Shown piece by piece: positions 17,553-25,819 of a stretch of 64,000 bases of DNA. The stretch's first letter is position 1, and every line of letters begins with the position of its first letter. The DNA comes from Pseudarthrobacter cellobiosi. Lineage in GTDB: Bacteria > Actinomycetota > Actinomycetes > Actinomycetales > Micrococcaceae. The stretch spans positions 153,244-217,243 of the forward strand of contig NZ_JAMXBJ010000046.1 in NCBI RefSeq assembly GCF_023913755.1, read 5' to 3'. The notes beneath the pieces were generated by a model that did no database searches, was not told the origin of the DNA, and saw only the letters and a program-made list of their open reading frames with translations. A program made the position numbers and the translations under genes.

Positions 17553-18470
17553 ATGAAGGCGAATCCCGATGACCTCCTGGTCCTGCTGGCGGTATCCCGC
17601 TCCGCAAAATTTACGACGGCGGCGCAAGTGTTGGGGCTGAACCACACCACCGTTTCGCGTCGGATAGCCGCCCTGGAGAAAGCGCTCGGCGGCCGCGTCC
17701 TGGCAAGGGCGGCCGGCGGCTGGGAACTGACGGAGCTGGGCACGGAGGCTGTCCTGGTCGCCGAACAGGTGGAGGCTGCGGTGAGTGCGCTGGGACCGGC
17801 AGGCCAGGCACCGGACCCGATTACCGGCGTCGTGCGCATGACGGCGACCGACGGCTTCAGCGCCTACATCGCCGCGCCCGCCGTGGCACGGCTGCGCCGG
17901 AAACACCCGGGACTGAGCGTGGAAGTGGTGACCATGACCCGCCGTGCGCTACAGCAGCGCTCCGGGCTGGACATCGAAGTAGTGGTGGGCGAACCGCAGG
18001 TCCACCGGGCCGAAGCCGTCCAACTGGGCGAGTACATGCTGGGGATGTACGCCTCGCGCGCCTACCTTGCCGAGAACGGGACGCCGGCGAGCGTTGCCGA
18101 ACTGACGGAGCACCCGCTGGTGTACTTTGTGGATTCGATGCTGCAGGTGGACGACCTGGACGCACCCCGGCGCCTGGTGCCGGCCATGCGCGAAGGACTT
18201 ACGTCCACGAACGTGTTTGTCCATGTGGAGGCCACTCGTGCCGGCGCGGGCATCGGATTCCTGCCGTGCTTTATGGGCAATCTGCACAACGACCTGGTCC
18301 GGCTGCTCCCCGACGACTTTGCCGAACTGCTCCCTTATTGGATGGTGCTGCGGCCGGATTCGATGCGCCGCCCCGCTGTGGCCGCCGTTGTGCAGGCATT
18401 GCGCGACCAGACCGCGGCGCACCGGGACGCCCTGCTGGGTCGCACTCGGACCCCATCGATTGCTCCGTAG
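17553..18470 (+). CDS. LysR-family transcriptional regulator
   Basis: A 305-residue LTTR. The N-terminal winged HTH is VLLAVSRSAKFTTAAQVLGL, then NHTTVSRRIAALEKALGGRV (residues 10-50), and the periplasmic-binding-like effector domain fills the rest. The ATG at 17553 follows CACAAT by 7 nt, which could be the -10 of a leaderless mRNA. A TGTGCACA palindrome lies at 17536. It is divergent from the MHS transporter and 3-hydroxybutyrate dehydrogenase and probably controls them. Its last residues, PSIAP, are encoded by the left arm of a 23-bp palindrome shared with the convergent gene. Confidence 0.9.
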   Translation: MKANPDDLLVLLAVSRSAKFTTAAQVLGLNHTTVSRRIAALEKALGGRVLARAAGGWELTELGTEAVLVAEQVEAAVSALGPAGQAPDPITGVVRMTATDGFSAYIAAPAVARLRRKHPGLSVEVVTMTRRALQQRSGLDIEVVVGEPQVHRAEAVQLGEYMLGMYASRAYLAENGTPASVAELTEHPLVYFVDSMLQVDDLDAPRRLVPAMREGLTSTNVFVHVEATRAGAGIGFLPCFMGNLHNDLVRLLPDDFAELLPYWMVLRPDSMRRPAVAAVVQALRDQTAAHRDALLGRTRTPSIAP

Positions 18471-18516
18471 TGGCCGTTTTCGGCACTGAAAAGGGCCACT
18501 ACGGAGCAATCGATGG
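18453..18516. terminator. 23-bp palindromic bidirectional terminator that is also coding on both sides
   Basis: The 23-nt arm at 18453-18475 (core TCGATTGCTCCGTAGTGGCC) pairs perfectly with 18494-18516 around an 18-nt loop containing GTTTT and GAAAA. Each arm carries the stop codon and last five codons of one of the two convergent genes, so both proteins end in PSIAP. Confidence 0.85.
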
Positions 18517-19449
18517 CACTGTCGGGTCGTGACGCACCGGGGAGTTCGCGGCGAAGGCGCGGACCTGGGCGTCGTTCCAGATGTGGGCGGGGACGGCACC
18601 GCCGAGGAGCCGGCGTGCCAGCTGCGGGTCTCCGTCCAGCGGGGTGTCGCTGCCGGCCATCACCATGTTGCCGTAGCGGCGGCCCTTCAGCATGGAGGGG
18701 TCGGCGATGATGACGGTGTGTGCGAACGCGGCCGCGATGGTGGCGGCGTCTTCCCGCGCATTCAACAGGCTCGGGGCGTCGCCTGAGTTCACCACATAGA
18801 TGCCGCCCGGCGACAGGACCCGCTTGATGTGGTCATTGAACTCGGCGGTGGTGAGCGGCCGCGGTGTGAGCGAACCGGCAAACACGTCACGGATGATGAA
18901 GTCGCGGCTGTCCGGCGTGAGCGTCTCGGTGACCTGGCGGGCCTCCCCCACGCGCAGTCGCAGGAGTGGTGCCTTGGGCAGGTCGAACCAGCCGCGGACG
19001 TACTCGGCCAGCTTGCCATCGAGCTCCACCACCACCTGCCGGGCGTCCGGATAGGCGGTGTGGAAGTACCGGGCCAGCGAACAGGCCCCGCCACCCAGAT
19101 GCAGCCCGCGCAGCCGCACGGCCTCGCCCGCGGCGGGTGCGGCCGCCTTGGTCCCGCCCCTTCCGGACTTCGGCGGCCACCGTGACTCAATCAGCGCCGC
19201 CATCCAGCGCATGTACTCAAAATCGAGGAACAACGGATCGGCGAGGTCAATGTGGGAGCTCATGACACCGTTGATCTTCAGGAGCCACCCGTTGGAGTTG
19301 TCCTGGTCCGCAATGAGCTCGCAGTCGCCCGTATCAATGTAGTAGACGCCCTCAACAGGGCCATCGGGACGGCTTCCCTTGGGCACCTCGATGACACCCG
19401 CCGTCGAATGCTGGCCGTTCCGGCCGCCTGACTTGCCGCGCTTTGCCAT
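18499..19449 (-). CDS. Spermidine synthase-like methyltransferase-fold protein
   Basis: A 316-residue protein with the polyamine-synthase/SAM-dependent fold. LRGLHLGGGACSLARYFHTA (about residues 112-131) matches the nucleotide-binding loop, VVVELDGKLAEYVRGWF the acidic strand-2 residue, and FIIRDVFAGSLTPRPLTTAE the catalytic-loop region of spermidine synthases. Actinobacterial proteins of this class often lack proven aminopropyltransferase activity, so polyamine synthesis is uncertain. The basic N-terminal leader (MAKRGKSGGRNGQ) is cytoplasmic. Its C-terminal PSIAP comes from the shared palindrome. Confidence 0.8.
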   Translation of the reverse strand: MAKRGKSGGRNGQHSTAGVIEVPKGSRPDGPVEGVYYIDTGDCELIADQDNSNGWLLKINGVMSSHIDLADPLFLDFEYMRWMAALIESRWPPKSGRGGTKAAAPAAGEAVRLRGLHLGGGACSLARYFHTAYPDARQVVVELDGKLAEYVRGWFDLPKAPLLRLRVGEARQVTETLTPDSRDFIIRDVFAGSLTPRPLTTAEFNDHIKRVLSPGGIYVVNSGDAPSLLNAREDAATIAAAFAHTVIIADPSMLKGRRYGNMVMAGSDTPLDGDPQLARRLLGGAVPAHIWNDAQVRAFAANSPVRHDPTVPSIAP

Positions 19450-19574
19450 TACCCGTGTGCCGCTTCAGTCATAGATCAACCCTAATTGACTACCCTGCGT
19501 CGGCGGTCCAGCGGGGTCGCGGGTCCCAGAGGTGGTCCCGGCCTCGGGACCACGTCCAGGTGGCGGGAAGAAAG

Positions 19575-20090
19575 TCAGGTTGAAAGCGGCCCGTCCCGGT
19601 CTGTCCGGTCACGCCGAAGTTCCTCCGTCCGGGAGGCCTCGGCATGAGCCTCGCGGTCCGGATGCGCCTCTTCGTCCGGATGCGTGGTGGCGTCGGCGCG
19701 GGAGTGGTCCGTGCGGGCGGCGTCCCTGCGCGCGTCCCCGTCCTGATTTATGTCGGGGTCCAGGGCATCTGCTTTCTGGGTGCGCTCGGCCACGTCTTCC
19801 CGGAGCGACCTGGCGTTGTCGGTCTTCTGCTCAGCCTCCTGCTTCAGCCTCGCAGCGTCCACCTGCGCCTTCTCTGCGTCGGCACGGGCGCGGGTGGCCC
19901 GGGCCTCGTTCTCACGCGCATCGAGCTCGATGTCCTCGGCTTTCCGGCGCATTTCGGCGGCCTTTTCGCGGTGCGATTCGTCCCGCTTCAGCTGCATGGC
20001 CTGACGGCGACGCCCGGTCACCAGCCACAGCACAATCAGGACCACCACCACGGTGCCAACAATCACCCAAACCCACGATGTTGTATCCAC
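19575..20090 (-). CDS. Membrane-anchored coiled-coil protein, function unknown
   Basis: A 171-residue protein with one N-terminal membrane anchor (SWVWVIVGTVVVVLIVLWLV, about residues 5-24). A basic stop-transfer and a long highly charged heptad-rich helix follow (about residues 35-110, alternating Arg, Glu and Ala), then a disordered tail rich in Asp, Arg and His. The orientation is probably N-out with a cytoplasmic coiled coil. No catalytic motif is seen. It lies beside, and divergent from, the envelope/stress operon starting at 20278, which suggests an envelope-related role. Confidence 0.75.
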   Translation of the reverse strand: MDTTSWVWVIVGTVVVVLIVLWLVTGRRRQAMQLKRDESHREKAAEMRRKAEDIELDARENEARATRARADAEKAQVDAARLKQEAEQKTDNARSLREDVAERTQKADALDPDINQDGDARRDAARTDHSRADATTHPDEEAHPDREAHAEASRTEELRRDRTDRDGPLST

Positions 20091-20158
20091 GACTACCCAT
20101 CCTTTCCACTCTGTTGTGACAGGTCCCTGCGATGCCGGGCGGCAGGCGATTCGGACCC

Positions 20159-20184
20159 CTTTGAAATTCAGGTAGGAAGGGTAC
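20159..20184 (+). promoter_or_regulatory. Possible SigB/SigF-type promoter of the envelope operon
   Basis: CTTT, 16 nt, then GGGTAC resembles the general-stress promoter pattern GNTT-N14-16-GGGTAT. GGAAGG and CCTTCC form an overlapping inverted repeat (20175-20193). It is about 90 nt before the gene at 20278. The -35 half is imperfect. Confidence 0.3.
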
Positions 20185-20277
20185 TTACCTTCCGGTAGTA
20201 ATCATGCTTACTATTTTACGGCCAGTATCGCTGGTTCTTAATCAACAACCGGCCTTCTTTGGAAAGAGAGAGCGAAG

Positions 20278-21216
20278 ATGACAGAGAACCAATGGTCCGA
20301 GGATCCGGCTTACGCGGCTCCACCGGCCACCCGCGCAACCACAGGAGAACGTGAGCCCACTACGTTCCCCAGCACGCTACCCACAGCAGCGACTCAGTCG
20401 CGTGATCCGTACGGGACCTCCCGCACGGATGCAGCCAAAGAAGAAGCCGGAGATGTGGCGCGGACCGCGGCGGATTCCGCCCAGAGCGTGGCGGAAACCA
20501 CCAGGTCGGAAGCGGCCAACGTCGCATCAGAGGCCAAGGCGAACGCCAAGGACCTCCTACAGCAGGCCCGCCACGACCTCACCCAACAGGCCAGCACGCA
20601 GCAGCAGAAGGTAGCCAGCGGCCTCCGGTCAGTGTCGGACGAACTGCACGCCATGGCGCGGGCGTCCGACCAGCCCGGAGTGGCCACTGACCTGGTCCGC
20701 CAGGCTGCGGAACGTTCCTCGTCCGTCGCCACCTGGCTGGACGGAAGGGACCCGGGATCGCTCCTGAACGAGGTCAAGGGCTTCGCCCGGCAGCGCCCGG
20801 GCACATTCCTTCTTCTGGCCGCCGGGGCTGGCATCCTTGCCGGCCGGCTCAGCCGCAGCCTGAGCGCCGGCGCACCAGAGTCCGCGTCGAATTACCCTGG
20901 CACTGGCGGCCAGCATGGCGCGGGTCCTGGCGGCTACACGCCGTCGGGCGGTGGCACTGTCCCGCCCCCGCCGGTGCAGATGCCCGGCCCGGCCACCACC
21001 ACGGCAGGGTTCGACGGCGGTGCGCCAGGGAGCAGCTACGGGGACCCTTCGCGTCCCGCCAGCCCACTGGACAGTCCACAGCTCGCCGAGGAGTGGTCTG
21101 ATGAGCGCCGCAGCGACGATCCCTTGCGGGATGGCGCTTTCGCTGACGATCCAATGGCCAACGACCCGCTAACCCGGGACCGCTCCGCAAACGGCCAGGC
21201 TGGCAGGCTCCGATGA
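20278..21216 (+). CDS. LEA-like, Ala-rich helical membrane-associated protein (312 aa)
   Basis: The N-terminal region (about residues 50-130) is an amphipathic Ala/Lys/Glu/Asp repeat (for example ANVASEAKANAKDLLQQARH), resembling LEA and DUF3618-associated proteins. A hydrophobic segment follows at about 180-196 (PGTFLLLAAGAGILAGRLSR). The C-terminal third is Gly/Pro-rich and ends in repeats of the type DDPMANDPLTRD. The start has a GAGAG-rich ribosome site. It is the first of three genes joined by 4-nt overlaps with a holin-like protein and a DUF3618 protein. A role in envelope stability under stress is inferred from neighbours only. Confidence 0.75.
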   Translation: MTENQWSEDPAYAAPPATRATTGEREPTTFPSTLPTAATQSRDPYGTSRTDAAKEEAGDVARTAADSAQSVAETTRSEAANVASEAKANAKDLLQQARHDLTQQASTQQQKVASGLRSVSDELHAMARASDQPGVATDLVRQAAERSSSVATWLDGRDPGSLLNEVKGFARQRPGTFLLLAAGAGILAGRLSRSLSAGAPESASNYPGTGGQHGAGPGGYTPSGGGTVPPPPVQMPGPATTTAGFDGGAPGSSYGDPSRPASPLDSPQLAEEWSDERRSDDPLRDGAFADDPMANDPLTRDRSANGQAGRLR

Positions 21217-21644
21217 GCAGCCAGATACCTGCGCCTCCCCCGTCGGCGGCGCACGCTAAGGCGGACAACACGTCGTTGGGTGACCTGCTCGGCGAGGTGA
21301 CGCGCGACCTGTCCACGCTGATGCGTCAGGAGGTGGAGCTTGCCAAGGCCGAACTCAAGGAATCCGCCAGCAAGGCAGGCAGGGGAGGTGGCATGCTGGC
21401 CGGCGCCGGCGTAGCCGGCCACTTCGTGCTCCTGTTCCTGTCGATCGCCCTCTGGATCGCGTTAGGCGGGCTGATGGGACTCGGCTGGTCCGCCGTCGTC
21501 GTCGCTGTCATCTGGGGCGTCATCGCCGCAGGGCTGGCGTCCGTGGGCCGCAGGGAGCTCAAAACTGTAAAGGGCATGCCCCAAACCGCTGAAACACTCC
21601 AAAAAATTCCCCCAACCCTAAAACCCGGTGAGGTAAAACCATGA
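21213..21644 (+). CDS. Phage holin family / actinobacterial holin-X-like membrane protein
   Basis: A 143-residue protein. Its N-terminal segment LGEVTRDLSTLMRQEVELAK is typical of the Act-holin/DUF1469 family and is followed by two TM helices (about residues 68-90 and 92-112). Despite the family name this is a chromosomal envelope gene; no phage genes surround it. Its ATG overlaps the stop of the previous gene (ATGA) and its own end overlaps the DUF3618 gene start by 4 nt, so the three are coupled. Confidence 0.85.
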   Translation: MSSQIPAPPPSAAHAKADNTSLGDLLGEVTRDLSTLMRQEVELAKAELKESASKAGRGGGMLAGAGVAGHFVLLFLSIALWIALGGLMGLGWSAVVVAVIWGVIAAGLASVGRRELKTVKGMPQTAETLQKIPPTLKPGEVKP

Positions 21645-22249
21645 GCGACAATCCGGACGTTATCCGTTCAGATATTGAGGCAACCCGTGCCCGCCTGGGC
21701 ACGAACGTGGATGCGGTGGCAGACAAGGTGACGCCGTCGAACATCGTCCATCGTCAGACAGACAAGGTCAAGGACGCCGTGTTCGGAGTGAAGGAGAAAG
21801 TCATGGGAACAGCCGACGACGTCACCAGCCGCGTACACGGTGGCGCCCGCGCCCGCACCGACAGTGCAGGCAACGCCCTCAGTGAAGCCGGTGTTGCCAT
21901 TGGTGACGCTCCGCACCAGGTGAAGGCCAAGACGCAGGGCAACCCGCTAGCTGCTGGACTCATCGCGTTCGGCGCCGGCCTGCTTTTGTCATCGCTGATC
22001 CCGGCGAGCGAGAAGGAACGCGAAGCAGCGGATGCCCTCAAGTCCGCCGCCGAGCCGTTGACCACCGAGCTGACCGAGGCCGCTAAGGAGATCGCTGAGG
22101 GCTTGAAGGAACCGGCGCGGGAAGCCATGGAGAACGTCAAGGCCACAGCAGCCGACGCCGCCGAACACGTCAAGACAGAAAGCCAGGTTGCGGCAGCGGA
22201 CGTCAAAGACCGTGCCGCGGACGCGAGGGAGAATGTGCAGAACACGTAA
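21641..22249 (+). CDS. DUF3618 domain protein
   Basis: A 202-residue protein. The DUF3618 motif is at the N terminus (DVIRSDIEATRARLGTNVDA, residues 6-25, then VADKVTPSNI). A short hydrophobic helix follows near residues 104-122 (AAGLIAFGAGLLLSSLIPAS), then a long Ala/Glu/Lys coiled region like LEA proteins (KATAADAAEHVKTESQVAAA). It is the third gene of the overlapping envelope operon and probably membrane-anchored. The function of DUF3618 proteins is not established. Confidence 0.87.
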   Translation: MSDNPDVIRSDIEATRARLGTNVDAVADKVTPSNIVHRQTDKVKDAVFGVKEKVMGTADDVTSRVHGGARARTDSAGNALSEAGVAIGDAPHQVKAKTQGNPLAAGLIAFGAGLLLSSLIPASEKEREAADALKSAAEPLTTELTEAAKEIAEGLKEPAREAMENVKATAADAAEHVKTESQVAAADVKDRAADARENVQNT

Positions 22250-22298
22250 CGGCGACAGCCCCTGAGGGCGCCAAAACCTTACGAGTACAGCGCACAGA

Positions 22299-22338
22299 CA
22301 GGCCGGTTCCGCCTCCACCGGCGGAACCGGCCTGCTCG
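22299..22338 (+). terminator. Hairpin with T run between DUF3618 and yihY genes
   Basis: CAGGCCGGTTCCGCC (22299-22313) pairs with 22320-22334 and is followed by TCGTTTT. The next gene starts only 26 nt later, so this may attenuate readthrough or set a lower expression level for the YihY gene. Confidence 0.75.
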
Positions 22339-22363
22339 TTTTCCAACCCCGGGAGGACACCCC

Positions 22364-23464
22364 ATGGCCGCTCATGACTCACCCGAAACCAGCACCGCCA
22401 AGGCGGGCAGTGCTCCGGCACCCGACGACTCCCGGAAACCGGACAGCCCCACCGACGTCACCAAACCGTCGTGGCAGTACATCGCCAAAAAGACGTTCAG
22501 GGAATTCAATAAGGACCAATGCCCCGACTTGGCGGCAGCCCTGACCTACTACGCCGTGCTTTCACTTTTCCCGGCGTTGCTGGCGCTGGTTTCGCTGGTC
22601 GGTCTTTTCGGCGATGCGGAAAAGACCACCTCGGCCCTGCTCGAAATCGTCCGGGGCATCGTGCCTGCGGACACGGTGAACACCGTCAGCGGGCCCGTGC
22701 AGGAGCTGGCCACCGCGCCTGCCGCCGGGCTGACACTGTTCATCGGCCTCGCAACCGCGCTGTGGTCAGCGTCCGGTTACGTCGGAGCGTTCGGCCGGGC
22801 CATGAACCGCATCTACGAAGTGGATGAGGGCCGCCCGTTCCTGAAGCTGCGCGGGACCATGCTGACCGTGACGTTGCTGGCAGTGGTCACCGTGGCCGCC
22901 CTTGCCGGCATGCTGGTGCTGAGCGGACCGGTCTCGGAGGCAGTCGGCGGGGCCATCGGACTCAGCGACGCGTTCCTCACTGTCTGGAACATCGCAAAAT
23001 GGCCCGTGATCGTGGCCCTGGTCATGGCTATCATCGCCATGCTCTACTACGCCACGCCGAACGTGAGGCAGCCCAGGTTCCGGTGGATGAGCATCGGCTC
23101 GTTTATCGCCCTGGTGGTGTTCCTGCTGGCCTCGCTCGGCTTCGCCTTCTATGTGGCCAACTTCGGCAATTACAACAAAACGTACGGTGCGCTCGGCGGT
23201 GTGATCGTTATGCTGCTCTGGCTGTGGATCCTGAACATGTCGCTGCTGTTCGGGGCAGAGTTCGACGCCGAGATGGAGCGGGGACGGCAGCTCCAGGCCG
23301 GAATCGAGGCCGAGGAGACCATCCAACTGCCGCCGCGGGGCACCAAGAGGAGCGAGAAGATGCAAGAGCAGGAAGAGGACGACATCCGGCGCGGCCGCGA
23401 GCTGCGTGAGCGCCCCCGGAACGGCGCGGAACAGTCGGAACGGAACACCGCCACGCGGGACTAG
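22364..23464 (+). CDS. YihY/BrkB family inner-membrane protein
   Basis: A 366-residue protein with about six TM helices between residues 55 and 300. The N-terminal core KKTFREFNKDQCPDLAAALT, then YYAVLSLFPALLALVSLVGL, is diagnostic of the YihY/virulence factor BrkB family, and GALGGVIVMLLWLWILNMSL lies near the end of the domain. A charged cytoplasmic tail of about 65 residues follows. The family was once mistaken for RNase BN; its true role is unknown. GGGAGG lies 8 nt before the ATG. It probably completes the envelope/stress block. Confidence 0.92.
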   Translation: MAAHDSPETSTAKAGSAPAPDDSRKPDSPTDVTKPSWQYIAKKTFREFNKDQCPDLAAALTYYAVLSLFPALLALVSLVGLFGDAEKTTSALLEIVRGIVPADTVNTVSGPVQELATAPAAGLTLFIGLATALWSASGYVGAFGRAMNRIYEVDEGRPFLKLRGTMLTVTLLAVVTVAALAGMLVLSGPVSEAVGGAIGLSDAFLTVWNIAKWPVIVALVMAIIAMLYYATPNVRQPRFRWMSIGSFIALVVFLLASLGFAFYVANFGNYNKTYGALGGVIVMLLWLWILNMSLLFGAEFDAEMERGRQLQAGIEAEETIQLPPRGTKRSEKMQEQEEDDIRRGRELRERPRNGAEQSERNTATRD

Positions 23465-23661
23465 GCAGGGCATCCCACTTGGAGGAAAATCAATACCAGC
23501 AGATTCCTACCGGTTTCCCGGGGCCGTGACGTCCCGGGTGTCAGGCGGGGTCGGCGGCGAGGTGGCCTCTTCTGAGACCGAGGCCAGTCCCCCCAGTCGT
23601 CGTCGGCCCCCTCATTGTGTCTGCTGCGCAGCGTCCACGTGGTTCCACCGGCCATGCTTCC

Positions 23662-24453
23662 TCAGCGTTCGAACGCCACGGCGGATTCCATGCCAAGGGA
23701 CAGCAGATATGCGCCGAATCCCTGCGGCGCCCGGGCCTCGGTCCGCCCGGAGGTCACAACCCGGACCGCGTCCGTGGAAGTAATGCGGTAACCGTGGCGG
23801 CGTAACTGTGCTGCCAGTGCCCGGTCCTCATGCGAGCGCTGGCGGGGAAAGCCACCAGCACGAATGTAGGCCGAGGCCCGTACCCCAAAATTCGCACCGT
23901 ACACATGGGGATGGTCCTCCCCCAGCGGATGCCGGACGTGCCAGCGCCGCAGGAGTTCGCCGTCCATCCCCGCCGGATCCGGTTCCACCGTTCCCAAGAC
24001 CGCATCGGCGCCGCGGCCAGCCAGTTCCACCTGACGGAGGAGCCAGTTTTCCGGTACCCAGGAATCGGCGTCCGTATTGGCCAGCCACACCCGTTCGGTG
24101 GCCAGCACGCGGCCCGCCCGCGCACGGTCCGGCCAGCGTCCTGCGAGGAGCAGGTTGATCCCTGCCCGCCGGCTCCTCCCCACGCTGCGGAACGCGACCG
24201 GCAGCAGGGTGATGCGGCGATCCGCCGCCGCAAACCGCGCCGCCACGGAGCCCGAGCCGTCCGTGCAGGCGTCCAAAACCACCACGATGGTGACCTCCGT
24301 GTCCGGCTGGCTGTGCTGCAGGGCATCCGCTGCGGCACAGACCGCTGCCAGGGCACGTGCCAAGTGGTGTTCCTCGTTATGGACCGGAATAACCACGGCA
24401 ACCTGCGCGATTCTGTCCACGTCAGGACACCGGAGGTCCTGGATCGCCGGCAT
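23662..24453 (-). CDS. Glycosyltransferase family 2
   Basis: A 263-residue GT-A fold enzyme with no membrane helices. The nucleotide-sugar site starts VAVVIPVHNEEHHLARALAA, the metal-binding acidic motif is in VWLANTDADSWVPENWLLRQ (about residues 123-142), and the acceptor region contains the E-D-R motif (RQRSHEDRALAAQLRRHGY). The ATG at 24453 overlaps the upstream gene by 32 nt. A GTG at 24420, just past the upstream stop, is an alternative. It is the last gene of the ACAD-like / PIG-L-methyltransferase / GT2 cassette. Donor and acceptor are unknown. Confidence 0.88.
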   Translation of the reverse strand: MPAIQDLRCPDVDRIAQVAVVIPVHNEEHHLARALAAVCAAADALQHSQPDTEVTIVVVLDACTDGSGSVAARFAAADRRITLLPVAFRSVGRSRRAGINLLLAGRWPDRARAGRVLATERVWLANTDADSWVPENWLLRQVELAGRGADAVLGTVEPDPAGMDGELLRRWHVRHPLGEDHPHVYGANFGVRASAYIRAGGFPRQRSHEDRALAAQLRRHGYRITSTDAVRVVTSGRTEARAPQGFGAYLLSLGMESAVAFER

Positions 24454-25819
24454 CGGCGGGGGCTACGAGCGTTTCCAGCACAAAATCGCGTTCCTGGTAC
24501 AGACCGGCGGTGGGCCACCGCAGCCGGTTCCGGGCCAGCGCGTGGACCGAGTCGCCGTCGAGCTCCCATCCGGAAACCGGGTGCCGCCAGTGGCACAGCA
24601 GCAGCGTTCCTCCCGGCGCCATCGATTCCTGGATCCGCTGCAGCAGCAGATCAAATTCTGCAGCGGACAGGTAGTAGCCCACCTCGGAGACCACTACAAG
24701 GTCGAAGCTGCCCCCGGGCCAGTCACCAGGGAGCGTCAACTGCCGCGTGGAGACCCCAGCGAACGGCGCGAGCCGCCGGGCCGCAAGCTCGAGCGCGGTG
24801 CTGCTGGCATCCACGGCAAGCAGCCTGGTGCATCTGGTGGCCAAATCGGCGGTCAATGTTCCGATGGAGCATCCGATTTCCAGGCCCGACTGGTACTTCT
24901 CCCGGGGTAGTGCGGCGAGCGTCAGGGCGCGCTTGCGCCGCTCGTACCAGCTGGTGGTGTACTCCCAGGGGTCTTCGGACTTCGAGTGCACGGCGTCGAA
25001 GATCCGCTGCGCGTCGGCGCTGGTATGGGGCAGGGATTGAACCGAGTTGGCCCAGGGCGGCGTCCAGGCGAATGTCTCAAAGGCGCGCCTGAAATGTTGC
25101 AGCAGGCTCTCGCCGAGGAGCACTTCGTCCCCGGGCAGTCCAGACAGCGGACGTATCTGGCTCGTGTGTGAGCCCATGGCCGATCTCTTCGCCGCCTGCT
25201 GTTCAGTACTCAGCGAAACTCGCGACCAGGACCGCCAGGCGGGGTCCTCCGGGGAGGCCCACAGCCAGTACCAGATGGGATACTCCAGCAGGGCGTGCCC
25301 ACCTTCGCCGGCGACGTCGGCGGCCACCGCACCAAGGGCGTTGTGGTCCGCATGGCCGTCGTCTCGGTACGGGGCCACAATTGCCAGCTGCTGCGGTGGA
25401 CCGGGGAGCCGGCCGATGGCCTCCCGCAGCCAGGCGGCGATTTCCGGCGTCAGTTCTTGCAGGCCCCGGTCCGGCAGCCCGAGGAAACGCCAGCGTCCGG
25501 CCAACCCCAGGACTCCCATCGCTGCCGCAAACTCCTCAAGCCGGACGGCGGCGAGCTGTTCAGGCGTGGTTGTCGCCGAGTCGGGGTGCGAACCCTCCCC
25601 CGCCGTGCACAGCAGCACCTCGACGTCGGCGCCCAGCGAGTGCAGCAGCGCCAGCAGGCCCCCGGCGCCCAGGGTCTCGTCGTCGGGGTGTGCCGCCAGC
25701 ACCACGAACCTCATGGCAGCCAAATCGTGCTGGCCCAACGGCAACTCAGCCATAGCTGCGAGCCCGCTCGCCGCCCAATGGGCCTCGTCAGTCCCCTGGT
25801 CCGTGTGCGAGAAGGTCAC
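24422..25819 (-). CDS. Bifunctional PIG-L deacetylase - SAM methyltransferase fusion
   Basis: A 465-residue two-domain protein. The N-terminal half is a PIG-L/LmbE zinc deacetylase with the metal motif AHPDDETLGAGG (about residues 45-56) and the second histidine site YRDDGHADHNALGAV. The C-terminal half is a class I methyltransferase: SGLEIGCSIGTLTADLATRC is motif I, followed by VDASSTALELAARRLAPFAG. The GTG start at 25819 overlaps the acyl-CoA-dehydrogenase-like stop by 4 nt; the open frame to 26032 is a shadow of that gene. It likely N-deacetylates an acyl-amino sugar or similar and methylates the same product; this is inference. Confidence 0.88.
   Translation of the reverse strand: MTFSHTDQGTDEAHWAASGLAAMAELPLGQHDLAAMRFVVLAAHPDDETLGAGGLLALLHSLGADVEVLLCTAGEGSHPDSATTTPEQLAAVRLEEFAAAMGVLGLAGRWRFLGLPDRGLQELTPEIAAWLREAIGRLPGPPQQLAIVAPYRDDGHADHNALGAVAADVAGEGGHALLEYPIWYWLWASPEDPAWRSWSRVSLSTEQQAAKRSAMGSHTSQIRPLSGLPGDEVLLGESLLQHFRRAFETFAWTPPWANSVQSLPHTSADAQRIFDAVHSKSEDPWEYTTSWYERRKRALTLAALPREKYQSGLEIGCSIGTLTADLATRCTRLLAVDASSTALELAARRLAPFAGVSTRQLTLPGDWPGGSFDLVVVSEVGYYLSAAEFDLLLQRIQESMAPGGTLLLCHWRHPVSGWELDGDSVHALARNRLRWPTAGLYQERDFVLETLVAPADAGDPGPPVS

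Noticed and set aside
21213..21644. Possible prophage because of the phage holin family protein
   Set aside because: No lysin, structural or integrase genes nearby; the protein is of the chromosomal Act-holin/DUF1469 class within an envelope operon.
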